Source: Clostridiales bacterium (GTDB lineage: Bacteria > Bacillota_A > Clostridia > Lachnospirales > Lachnospiraceae). From it: DNA of 10,094 bases. Under the pieces are notes generated by a model that was not told the DNA's origin, made no database searches, and saw only the letters and a list, made by a program, of their open reading frames with translations. The stretch spans positions 1-10,094 of the forward strand of contig JASKJZ010000060.1 of assembly GCA_030154385.1 (NCBI GenBank), given 5' to 3'. The position numbers and the translations under genes are program-made. Positions 1-6,315 of this stretch are shown here, piece after piece. The first letter of the stretch is position 1, and each line of letters begins with the position of its first letter.

Positions 1-499
1 CCGTAAAGAGGCTGCGTACCGTCTCCAGTGCATTGCCATCTTTTTCATTCTTTGTTTCAATTAAAAAAACAACACGGCGAACATCGGTTTCAATGTGAAG
101 CTTCTTCGCGCGATTATAGATGTCGACTAATAACAAGTTGTCGAGCAATAAATTCTTGATAAAATTGTCCTTGTCATAACGCTCTTTATAAGCCACCAAA
201 AGATTCTGAATCTGAAACGAAGCAATCTTTCCTACCATATAAACGTCATCACTGTCTCCCTTTACTACAATCACATATTCGAGCTGATGCTCATCAAACA
301 CTTTAAAAAACTGATGTCCCTGAAGCACCTGGCTATCCGCTGGCGATTCAACGAATGCAAGTACTGCCTCCTCATATTCATCCGCATTGGATGTTGTTGT
401 TGCCAATACTTTTCCTTCTGTATCCATAACACAAATATCAATTCTTGTAATCGCCTTCAATCCTTCGATTGTGTTTTGGAGAATTTGATTTGAAATCAT
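1..499 (-). CDS. CdaR/PucR-type sugar-diacid regulator, N-terminal part (cut by window edge)
   Basis: This is the first ~166 residues of a longer protein; the 3' part lies beyond the left edge. The reading frame starts MISNQILQNT at an ATG preceded by GGAG with 8 nt spacing. The N-terminal segment (about residues 1-110) has the layout of the sugar-diacid recognition/GAF-like sensor of CdaR-type regulators: an amphipathic start helix, then 'CVMDTEGKVLATT', a ligand-pocket region, and 'YVIVVKG...VYMVGKIASFQIQNLL'. A helical linker (KERYDKDNFIKNLLLDNLL) then leads into the middle domain. Known members end in a PucR-type helix-turn-helix, which cannot be seen here. Family role: a cytoplasmic transcription factor responding to a sugar acid or another carbohydrate signal. 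The ligand and targets are unknown. A promoter and tandem repeats lie directly upstream. The family call is from recognition, with moderate certainty. Confidence 0.75.
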   Translation of the reverse strand, partial: MISNQILQNTIEGLKAITRIDICVMDTEGKVLATTTSNADEYEEAVLAFVESPADSQVLQGHQFFKVFDEHQLEYVIVVKGDSDDVYMVGKIASFQIQNLLVAYKERYDKDNFIKNLLLDNLLLVDIYNRAKKLHIETDVRRVVFLIETKNEKDGNALETVRSLFT

Positions 500-507
500 T
501 TGATCCA

Positions 508-511
508 CTCC
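508..511 (-). promoter_or_regulatory. Ribosome binding site of the CdaR-type gene
   Basis: GGAG on the minus strand, 8 nt before the ATG at 499. It supports that start for a gene whose 3' end is not visible. Confidence 0.7.
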
Positions 512-533
512 TTCAGCTTATTCTATCGTTAGA

Positions 534-549
534 CATTTTCATAAAAATG
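534..549. repeat. Short inverted repeat in the regulator leader
   Basis: CATTTTCATAAAAATG has arms of 6 bp (CATTTT / AAAATG) around a 4-nt centre. It lies between the tandem repeats and the ribosome binding site. It may be a small hairpin or an operator half; a chance origin is also plausible. Confidence 0.3.
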
Positions 550-552
550 CCA

Positions 553-576
553 AAATACCATACTAAATACCATACT
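553..576. repeat. Two perfect tandem 12-bp repeats, possible operator
   Basis: The unit AAATACCATACT occurs at 553-564 and again at 565-576 with no mismatch and no spacer. It sits just downstream of the predicted transcription start of the regulator gene. Binding of a dimeric regulator to adjacent repeats one helical turn apart is a reasonable inference. The repeats could also be a chance duplication in AT-rich DNA. Confidence 0.55.
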
Positions 577-584
577 ATAGAAAT

Positions 585-613
585 ATTCTATCATTACTTT
601 TTATAATTGTAAA
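585..613 (-). promoter_or_regulatory. Sigma-A-type promoter of the CdaR-type gene
   Basis: On the minus strand, TTTACA (608-613) is separated by exactly 17 nt from TAGAAT (585-590). Each hexamer differs from consensus at one base. Transcription would start near 578, giving a leader of about 80 nt. The -35 box lies against the 3' end of the upstream MFS gene, so the regulator can be transcribed separately from it. Confidence 0.6.
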
Positions 614-616
614 TCT

Positions 617-1852
617 TTAATTCAATTTCTGACCTTCTACTTTTTTCATATAAAGACGCAGGAAATACATTAACACCGCGGATAGCATGCCCAATACAAA
701 AACCAGGTACCATAGGCTTTTCACACCAAAATACTGAATATATGCCCCCGCAAAGGAAGTGCTGAGTGCTACCCCCACCGAGCGTACGACCGACATCAGA
801 GCATTAAGACGTGCCCGATAATTGTTTGGGCTGTTATTCGCCAAAAAAACACCCGAACTAATCGAGCTTAAAATTTCGCCGCTCGTCCATATAATCGTGG
901 ACACAATGAGTGCCACATAGCTTCCACAAAACCCAATCATACCAAATCCCACCGCATACATAACACCAGAAAGTGCCATGGCACTTAGCTGATGCCTTTT
1001 TCTGGTAAAGGCCGCTATGATTGCCGTCAAGGCAAGAACTGTCACCGCATTGATGCTCATCAAATACCCATACAGCTTAGCCCCCTGTGCCACATACATC
1101 TGATTCAGCGTAATTGGAAGTGCAAACACATTTTGACTATACACAAAACAAAAAATGATTTCTAATAGTAAAAATGCAGCTAAGTAAGGTCTTTTATAAA
1201 AAAGAATGAAAATATTCCCTTTTTCTTCTTGCTCGGCCTTGTTAACTACCATCTCTTCTTTTGGCGCTTCACCAGGAACATAGGTCTCTGGTACATAATG
1301 TGCAATCAATATAACCGCCAAAAAGGAAGTCAGCGCATCTCCAATAAACAATAGTGGAAGAAAATTATTAAACAAAAAACCTGCGATAATGGGTCCGATG
1401 CTAACCCCCATATTGATTGATAAATACTTAAGGGAAAACCCTGCCTGCCGTTTATCAATGGGCAATAAATCAGCAATCATCGAATTAAACGTAGGGCGCA
1501 GGCATGCCGTAAAAAAAGTACTAATTAAAAGACAGACTACCGTAACGTACGCATTCTTTGTAAAAGCACAGGGAATTAAAAAAAGCGCCGAAGCACTTTG
1601 TGCAATCAAATAGATTTTTTTTCTTCCATACTGATCCGAAATCTTTCCACCTAAAAATGCGGATGGAATCCCAATCAACGAAGAGGCTGTCACGACTGCT
1701 CCGGAAGCGACAAGACTCATGCCAATCTTTTGTGTCAGATACAGCGATAAAAACGGAAATACAAAATCGCCAAGACGGTTCACCAGAATTGAAAAACAGA
1801 CCACATAGATGCTTTTAGGTAACCCTTTGTAATGTTCAAGTAATTGTTTCAT
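617..1852 (-). CDS. MFS transporter, DHA1 (drug-export-like) type
   Basis: A 411-residue protein with 12 predicted membrane segments in two halves, the usual size for DHA1 members. MFS motif A is complete between TM2 and TM3 (GGKISDQYGRKK, residues 68-79). A charged cytoplasmic loop rich in E and K lies near residues 190-215, between TM6 and TM7. The N-terminal helices are of the MdtH-like style, so export of a small molecule or drug by proton antiport is the best family-level guess; no substrate can be named. The ATG is preceded by AAGGAGG. The gene has its own promoter candidate and follows the terminator of the ABC ATPase gene, so it is probably a single transcription unit that may read into the regulator gene downstream. 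I see no terminator between the two. Confidence 0.88.
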   Translation of the reverse strand: MKQLLEHYKGLPKSIYVVCFSILVNRLGDFVFPFLSLYLTQKIGMSLVASGAVVTASSLIGIPSAFLGGKISDQYGRKKIYLIAQSASALFLIPCAFTKNAYVTVVCLLISTFFTACLRPTFNSMIADLLPIDKRQAGFSLKYLSINMGVSIGPIIAGFLFNNFLPLLFIGDALTSFLAVILIAHYVPETYVPGEAPKEEMVVNKAEQEEKGNIFILFYKRPYLAAFLLLEIIFCFVYSQNVFALPITLNQMYVAQGAKLYGYLMSINAVTVLALTAIIAAFTRKRHQLSAMALSGVMYAVGFGMIGFCGSYVALIVSTIIWTSGEILSSISSGVFLANNSPNNYRARLNALMSVVRSVGVALSTSFAGAYIQYFGVKSLWYLVFVLGMLSAVLMYFLRLYMKKVEGQKLN

Positions 1853-1880
1853 TGACTACTCCTCCTTCGTTTATCCACCT

Positions 1881-1909
1881 ATCTTATCCCATTCATCTGG
1901 AATATTCAA
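1881..1909 (-). promoter_or_regulatory. Promoter candidate of the MFS gene
   Basis: Minus-strand TTGAAT (1904-1909), 17 nt spacer, TAAGAT (1881-1886). Each box matches consensus at four of six positions. It lies between the preceding terminator and the AAGGAGG of the MFS gene, where a promoter is needed. Confidence 0.45.
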
Positions 1910-1929
1910 ACCTTTTTTCATTTTTTCGT

Positions 1930-1958
1930 AAAAAAAAGAGCCACATTACGTGACTCTT
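1930..1958 (-). terminator. Intrinsic terminator after the ABC ATPase gene
   Basis: On the minus strand AAGAG-T-CAC, loop GTAAT, GTG-G-CTCTT folds into a stem of 8 pairs with one internal mismatch. It is followed directly by a run of eight U residues. It ends the transcript of the msmX-like gene. Confidence 0.85.
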
Positions 1959-1972
1959 AATTTTATGAGGTT

Positions 1973-1998
1973 GGGAAAGGGTATTGACCCCTTATCCC
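1973..1998. repeat. GC-rich inverted repeat in the 3' UTR of the ATPase gene
   Basis: GGGAAAGGG and CCCTTATCCC pair around a short loop, with one bulged A. The hairpin lies between the ATPase stop codon and the U-tract terminator. It has no U-run of its own, so it is more likely a 3' stability element, or an accessory to the terminator, than a terminator itself. Confidence 0.5.
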
Positions 1999-2014
1999 TA
2001 GAATCCATTTATTA

Positions 2015-3127
2015 TTAGTGAACGATAACCTGTTCGCTTTCCTTGTCGAAAACATGGATTTTTGATGTATCCAGTGCAACCTTTACAACATCTCCGGTTC
2101 TAGCACCAGTTCTAGGATCTACACGAACGGTAATTTCATACTGTTCTACTTCCAGATAAAGAAGTACTTCGGAACCTAACATTTCATATACTTTTACCTT
2201 TGCATCAATTACGCTGTCTGGTGAAGTATTGATAAAGATTTCTTCGTCTTTAATATCTTCTGGACGAATACCAAAGGTAACGTCTTTTCCTTCATATCCC
2301 GCATCAAGAAGTGCTTTTCCCTTTGGAGCTGGAAGCTTGATGGAATGCTTTCCAAATACTAATTTAGAAGTATCGCCATCCTTTACAACCTTTGCATCGA
2401 TAAAGTTCATCTGAGGAGAACCGATAAAGCCAGCAACGAATAAGTTCTTTGGTTTATTATATAATTCAACTGGGGAATCTACCTGCTGAACGATACCATC
2501 CTTCATAACAACGATTCTGGTACCAAGTGTTAACGCCTCAGTCTGGTCATGTGTTACGTAGATAATTGTAGTTTCCAGTCTCTGATGAAGCTTGGAAATC
2601 TCAATACGCATCTGTACACGAAGTTTTGCATCCAAGTTTGATAGTGGTTCATCCATAAGGAATACCTTAGGATTACGAACGATTGCACGTCCCATCGCAA
2701 CACGCTGTCTTTGTCCACCAGATAATGCCTTTGGCTTACGATCTAATAAATGTTCGATGTCAAGGATTTTCGCTGCATCACGTACTAAGCGGTCAATTTC
2801 ATCCTTTGGTGTCTTTCTAAGCTTAAGTCCAAATGCCATGTTATCATAAACCGACATATGTGGATACAATGCGTAGTTCTGGAATACCATCGCGATATCT
2901 CTGTCCTTTGGTTCTACGTCATTTACCAGTTTGCCCCCAATGTATAATTCACCAGAAGTGATTTCTTCAAGTCCAGCAATCATACGAAGTGTGGTAGATT
3001 TACCACATCCTGATGGTCCTACAAAGATGATAAATTCTTTATCTGCGATTTCCAGATTAAAATCTTTTACTGCAACAAATCCATTTGGATATGTCTTGTT
3101 AATGTTTTTAAGCGATAAGCTTGCCAT
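2015..3127 (-). CDS. msmX: Carbohydrate ABC transporter ATP-binding protein, MsmX/UgpC (MalK) family
   Basis: A 370-residue cytoplasmic ATPase that powers sugar uptake. All nucleotide-binding motifs are present: Walker A GPSGCGKST (37-45), Q-loop Q83, signature LSGGQ (135-139), Walker B VFLMDE (155-160), D-loop SNLD (163-166) and H-loop H193. A MalK-type C-terminal OB/TOBE regulatory region covers about residues 235-370. Size and layout are those of the MsmX/MsmK/UgpC group, single ATPases that in Firmicutes serve several sugar permeases encoded elsewhere. No permease or binding protein is present here, which fits that 'multitask' role. I chose the ATG at 3127 because GGGAGG precedes it at 8 nt and the protein begins MASLSLKNINKTY, the usual family start. 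An upstream in-frame start at 3202 has no such site. Symbol by family resemblance only. Confidence 0.92.
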   Translation of the reverse strand: MASLSLKNINKTYPNGFVAVKDFNLEIADKEFIIFVGPSGCGKSTTLRMIAGLEEITSGELYIGGKLVNDVEPKDRDIAMVFQNYALYPHMSVYDNMAFGLKLRKTPKDEIDRLVRDAAKILDIEHLLDRKPKALSGGQRQRVAMGRAIVRNPKVFLMDEPLSNLDAKLRVQMRIEISKLHQRLETTIIYVTHDQTEALTLGTRIVVMKDGIVQQVDSPVELYNKPKNLFVAGFIGSPQMNFIDAKVVKDGDTSKLVFGKHSIKLPAPKGKALLDAGYEGKDVTFGIRPEDIKDEEIFINTSPDSVIDAKVKVYEMLGSEVLLYLEVEQYEITVRVDPRTGARTGDVVKVALDTSKIHVFDKESEQVIVH

Positions 3128-3237
3128 TTTTATTTCCTCCCTAAGTTCAGTTCTCGTGTAGCAACTAAATTTATCATACACTATTTGAAGTGAATAAACC
3201 ATATTTCAATTCCACAAATAACCCTTCAAAGTTTTGT

Positions 3238-3257
3238 TTAACTTGTATACAGTTTAA
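3238..3257. promoter_or_regulatory. Near-palindromic operator candidate with TGTATACA core
   Basis: TTAACTTGTATACAGTTTAA is a 20-bp inverted repeat with 8 of 10 base pairs symmetric and a perfect 8-bp centre. GTATAC cores flanked by A/T are common in operators of GntR-family and similar dimeric regulators. It lies about 110 bp upstream of the ABC ATPase start. The protein that binds it is not known from the sequence. Confidence 0.45.
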
Positions 3258-3337
3258 GAGGAAAAATTTTGTGAATTCTTGTCATTTTTCAAGTTTCATG
3301 TATTTATTTTCTACTTTTCGTCCATTATTTCATTTTT

Positions 3338-4195
3338 TTACTGTCTATATTCTATAAATCCCTCTCCAAGCACCTCTCTGGCGTCCGTCACAATCATAAA
3401 AGCTTTGGAATCATTTTTGTCAACTATGTCCATAAGCGTTGCAATTTCTTTTTTGTCTACTGCGCACAAAAGCATGTTCTTTTCTTCGTTTGAATAGGCA
3501 CCTTTTGCCGGAAGCACGGTAACCCCTCTCCCCATTTCATACAAAATATCATGCGTGATTTCCCTCTCTTGGTCAGTAATAATCATCGCAAGCTTGGCAA
3601 ATTTAAGACCCTCTAGTATCGCGTCCATCACCTTTGTTGTCACAAATACGGCAATCACTGCATACAACGCGACATGAATTCCATACACCAGTGCTCCAAG
3701 AAGTACAATCATACCGTCCACTACTAAAAGCATCTGTGCCACCGAATAGTGGCGAAAGAAACGATGTAGAATCGCTCCCAAAAGATCCGTTCCTCCAGAG
3801 GATGCACCTGCACTAAAGATGAGTCCAAGCCCAGCACCTGATAAAACGCTTCCAAAAACGGATGCTAAAAGCAAATCGCCTTTTGCCATATCCATTACAG
3901 GAACAATATAAAGGCACCCTGTAAAGACTAAGGTTCCAATAATTGTATTTCGAAGAAACTGCTTACCTAGTATGCGGTAGCTTCCTAAAAACAAGAAAAT
4001 ATTAATGATAAGGTTGGTCAGCCAGACGGGAATACCACCAGTAACAATTCCCGACGATAGTCCCTTTACAATAATCGCAAAGCCAGAAACACCTCCTGTA
4101 ACCAAGCGCAAGGGCTCGTAAAAAAAATTGATTCCAAATGCCATTAGCATTGATCCAATCACAACCAATAATGATTTTTTTGCTCTGATTCGCAT
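3338..4195 (-). CDS. YitT family membrane protein (DUF161 + DUF2179)
   Basis: A 285-residue integral membrane protein. About five hydrophobic segments cover residues 8-195 and carry family signatures TGGVSG (33-38) and SGGTD (132-136). A soluble C-terminal DUF2179 domain (about 205-282) contains the typical 'GRGVTVLPAKGAYS' stretch and 'MIVTDAREVLGEGF'. The transported or sensed molecule of YitT proteins is not established, so none is claimed. The ATG follows AGGAG at a good distance. The gene begins 31 bp after the stop of the LytR_C-domain gene, so the two are likely co-transcribed. No convincing terminator is visible after it before the ATPase gene, so read-through into that gene is possible. 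Confidence 0.9.
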   Translation of the reverse strand: MRIRAKKSLLVVIGSMLMAFGINFFYEPLRLVTGGVSGFAIIVKGLSSGIVTGGIPVWLTNLIINIFLFLGSYRILGKQFLRNTIIGTLVFTGCLYIVPVMDMAKGDLLLASVFGSVLSGAGLGLIFSAGASSGGTDLLGAILHRFFRHYSVAQMLLVVDGMIVLLGALVYGIHVALYAVIAVFVTTKVMDAILEGLKFAKLAMIITDQEREITHDILYEMGRGVTVLPAKGAYSNEEKNMLLCAVDKKEIATLMDIVDKNDSKAFMIVTDAREVLGEGFIEYRQ

Positions 4196-4226
4196 GTTCT
4201 CTTCTCCTATTATCTATCCATACTCG

Positions 4227-5402
4227 TTACGGTTGATTGTTTGCATCCGTTCCAAGTACCACTTGAATATCACATCCATACGGAAGGTCTGCCTTTTCGA
4301 CAACCGCTCCTTGAAAAAACGATAATAAATCGGTACCAATTCCTTCTTTGCTTACAAGAATTCGTGTCTGAGCAGCCAACTCACCCGTATAATTGCCAAC
4401 CGATGCTACCGTATAGCCGGCATCGGTAAGCTTTGTTTGATAGCTTGCTGCCAGTCCATTAATCTGGCTTGCATTTAAGATCTCAATGATACATCCGGCT
4501 GAACTTTGCGCGCTATCAGAGGTCTTTGCTTGCACCTGTGCCTGGGTGTAGGAGGCATTCGATAAAATATTTTGAACCAATTGACGACTTTCTTCCTTAT
4601 CAATAACAAAATCATCATTTGTCAAGCTCCCGTACAGACTATGTGTATAAAGAAGCTCTGGTGTCACCTTTGCATAATCATCCGCATATTCAAGCTTGCT
4701 TTTGGTATTGAGATCTGATTCACAAAATGTAGCCAGCTCCTTTACATAGGTTCGAAAGGCTTCTTCATCCAGTCCCGAAATTTTTTTCACAAATGTCTTT
4801 TTGATTTTCCATTCATAGTAGCTTTGCATTGGGTTTCCATCACTGTCATATGCTAGCGCAGCATCTCTTTGCTTGAACATGACCTTAAATTTTTGTACTG
4901 GTACCACCGTATAATAGCTAATATCAATTCCAAGCAAATCCTCTATCATAATCGTCCCGTACTTATACATTGTTTTGCCAGTAAAATAGTTGGTAAGATG
5001 CGACAATTTCATAATCTGAGGTACATCGCAGCCAGAAGAATAAAGTTTTTGGTACATATCATTCGATAAGGTAAATTCTGACTTCATCGGAATCGTAATG
5101 TAATCCATGTTATGTGTATTGGTATTAAAAATCTCAAGCACGACCGCTTTTAACTTTCCGTCATCTCCCATTGCATAAATCAAATTCTTTGATACATCCG
5201 TCACCTCAACCTCACCGTAAAGTTCATTTACAATATCTGTGACTTTATTATCGGAAGGTCCTCCAAAATTATTATAATAAAGCAGGGTTATCTTATAGCT
5301 TGCAAAAGCAGTTAGGAAAAGACCCGCCATAATAAAAATTGATTTAAAAAATACGGTAAAAAAACGGTGAAGGATCCGCTTACTTTTCTTTTTCTTTTTC
5401 AC
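4227..5402 (-). CDS. Membrane-anchored protein with degenerate LCP-like region and LytR_C domain
   Basis: A 391-residue protein starting at GTG. A very basic start (VKKKKKSKR) is followed by one membrane helix (about 15-42), so the rest is extracytoplasmic. Residues about 80-280 resemble an LCP (LytR-CpsA-Psr) domain in outline: 'KAVVLEIFNTNTHNMDYITIP' and 'IEDLLGIDISYYTVVPVQKF' match known LCP segments. However, the usual SIPRD motif is TIPMK and no downstream R-x-R motif is visible, so the arginines that bind the lipid pyrophosphate seem absent. A low-complexity linker (285-302) leads to a LytR_C domain (303-384, 'IIEILNASQINGLA'). Glycopolymer transfer is therefore unlikely; a structural, cell-wall-binding or regulatory role is an inference. 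It heads a probable operon with the YitT gene. Confidence 0.75.
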   Translation of the reverse strand: MKKKKKSKRILHRFFTVFFKSIFIMAGLFLTAFASYKITLLYYNNFGGPSDNKVTDIVNELYGEVEVTDVSKNLIYAMGDDGKLKAVVLEIFNTNTHNMDYITIPMKSEFTLSNDMYQKLYSSGCDVPQIMKLSHLTNYFTGKTMYKYGTIMIEDLLGIDISYYTVVPVQKFKVMFKQRDAALAYDSDGNPMQSYYEWKIKKTFVKKISGLDEEAFRTYVKELATFCESDLNTKSKLEYADDYAKVTPELLYTHSLYGSLTNDDFVIDKEESRQLVQNILSNASYTQAQVQAKTSDSAQSSAGCIIEILNASQINGLAASYQTKLTDAGYTVASVGNYTGELAAQTRILVSKEGIGTDLLSFFQGAVVEKADLPYGCDIQVVLGTDANNQP

Positions 5403-5409
5403 AATTATA

Positions 5410-5415
5410 CTCCTT
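5410..5415 (-). promoter_or_regulatory. Ribosome binding site that fixes the GTG start
   Basis: AAGGAG on the minus strand lies 7 nt before the GTG at 5402. An in-frame ATG further upstream (5483) would lie outside the transcript made from the promoter at 5437-5465, so the GTG is the better start. Confidence 0.8.
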
Positions 5416-5436
5416 ACATCAATAGGACTAAGTTTC

Positions 5437-5465
5437 AGTATAGCAGATTCACTATCCTTTGACAA
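5437..5465 (-). promoter_or_regulatory. Strong extended -10 promoter of the LytR_C/YitT operon
   Basis: Minus-strand TTGTCA (5460-5465), 17-nt spacer, TATACT (5437-5442). TGC directly before the -10 makes it an extended -10. Each hexamer has a single mismatch to consensus. The leader would be about 28 nt. Confidence 0.8.
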
Positions 5466-5497
5466 ACAAAAAATGACTCCCATTTTGCCGATTCTAT

Positions 5498-5505
5498 GCT
5501 ATAAT
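5498..5505 (+). promoter_or_regulatory. Extended -10 promoter of the SDR reductase gene
   Basis: TGCTATAAT has a perfect -10 hexamer (5500-5505) with the extended TGn element in front. No good -35 box occurs at 16-18 nt, which is tolerated for extended -10 promoters. The start point would be near 5512, downstream of the alternative ATG at 5473. Confidence 0.6.
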
Positions 5506-5532
5506 AGGGCTATAAGAAAGGAGTGGATTCTT

Positions 5533-6264
5533 ATGAACAGAAAAACTGTATTAGTGACAGGTGCTTCCCGTGGAATTGGGAAGGCAATTGCCGTGAAATA
5601 TGCAAAAAAAGGCTATAATGTCGTAATTAATTGCATCAAAAATGAAGAACTTTTAGAAAAAGTAAAAAAAGAGATTGAAGCCTACCAAGTCTCCTGCATG
5701 TCTTTTCTCGGCGATGTAGGCGATTATAGCGTCTGCGAAGAGATGTTCCTGCAGATAAAAAAACAATATGCTACCTTAGATGTTGTGGTCAACAATGCAG
5801 GAATTTCTTATATCGGTCTCTTATCTGACATGAGTATCGAAGACTGGAACAAAATTGTACAAACTAATCTCACCTCCGTTTTTAACTGCTGTAAGCTCGC
5901 AATCCCTGGTATGTTAACACAAAAGAGAGGTAAAATTGTAAATATTTCTTCCGTTTGGGGAAAGACCGGTGCCTCCTGCGAAGTAGCCTATTCCTCCACC
6001 AAAGGTGGAATCAATGCCTTTACCAAAGCACTGGCAAAGGAACTGGCTCCCTCTAATATCCAAGTAAATGCAGTCGCCTGCGGCGCAATTGATACTGAAA
6101 TGAACCATTTCATGGCAGATGATGAATTAATGGATTTAATTGAAGAAATTCCTGCGAGCCGACTCGGACATGCAGAAGAGGTTGCAGATTTTGTTTATTC
6201 GATTACACATAAAAATGAGTATCTAACGGGGCAAGTTATTAATCTAGATGGTGCCTGGATATAA
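5533..6264 (+). CDS. ymfI: SDR-family reductase, YmfI-like (EF-P 5-aminopentanone reductase candidate)
   Basis: A 243-residue cytoplasmic NAD(P)H-dependent reductase of the classical short-chain type. It shows the cofactor loop TGASRGIG (9-16), NNAG (87-90), and catalytic N112, S140, Y153 and K157 in the usual spacing. The stretch around the active site, 'SSVWGKTGASCEVAYSSTKG', closely matches the B. subtilis YmfI signature (SSIWGETGASCEV) rather than plain FabG. YmfI reduces the 5-aminopentanone group on elongation factor P. The alternative is a generic 3-oxoacyl-ACP reductase (FabG paralogue). No fab genes or efp gene are nearby. AAAGGAG lies 9 nt before the chosen ATG, and an upstream in-frame ATG lies outside the transcript from the promoter at 5498-5505. 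Monocistronic: own promoter and terminator. Confidence 0.8.
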   Translation: MNRKTVLVTGASRGIGKAIAVKYAKKGYNVVINCIKNEELLEKVKKEIEAYQVSCMSFLGDVGDYSVCEEMFLQIKKQYATLDVVVNNAGISYIGLLSDMSIEDWNKIVQTNLTSVFNCCKLAIPGMLTQKRGKIVNISSVWGKTGASCEVAYSSTKGGINAFTKALAKELAPSNIQVNAVACGAIDTEMNHFMADDELMDLIEEIPASRLGHAEEVADFVYSITHKNEYLTGQVINLDGAWI

Positions 6265-6306
6265 AAAGAAAGAGTGGTCGATATACGATTCGACCACTCT
6301 TTCTTT
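6265..6306. terminator. Bidirectional terminator, perfect 17-bp stem
   Basis: AAAGAAAGAGTGGTCGA (6265-6281) and its exact complement (6290-6306) enclose an 8-nt loop. A-rich and T-rich ends give a U-rich tail in either direction. It starts directly after the reductase stop codon and lies between two convergent genes, ending both. Confidence 0.92.
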
Positions 6307-6315
6307 GTTCCATTT

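Noticed and set aside
287..493. Plus-strand open frame inside the CdaR-type gene
   Set aside because: It is antisense to a recognisable protein, has no ribosome binding site and its cysteine-rich translation resembles nothing known.
3128..3202. N-terminal extension of the ABC ATPase from an ATG at 3202
   Set aside because: The extra 25 residues do not match the family start, while GGGAGG sits at the right distance before the ATG at 3127.
3170..3205. Sigma-A promoter for the ATPase gene around the minus-strand TATGAT
   Set aside because: The -10 is fair, but no acceptable -35 lies at 16-18 nt and the TG element is one base out of place; not strong enough to list.
3287..3302. CTTG...CAAG inverted repeat as a terminator of the YitT gene
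   Set aside because: The stem is only 4 bp and no U-run follows on the minus strand.
5403..5483. Start of the LytR_C gene at the ATG at 5483
   Set aside because: It lies upstream of the strong promoter and in the divergent gene's control region; AAGGAG before GTG 5402 is a better start.
5473..5532. Start of the reductase at the ATG at 5473
   Set aside because: This start is upstream of the -10 box, and the 20 extra residues are not SDR-like; the ATG at 5533 has AAAGGAG.
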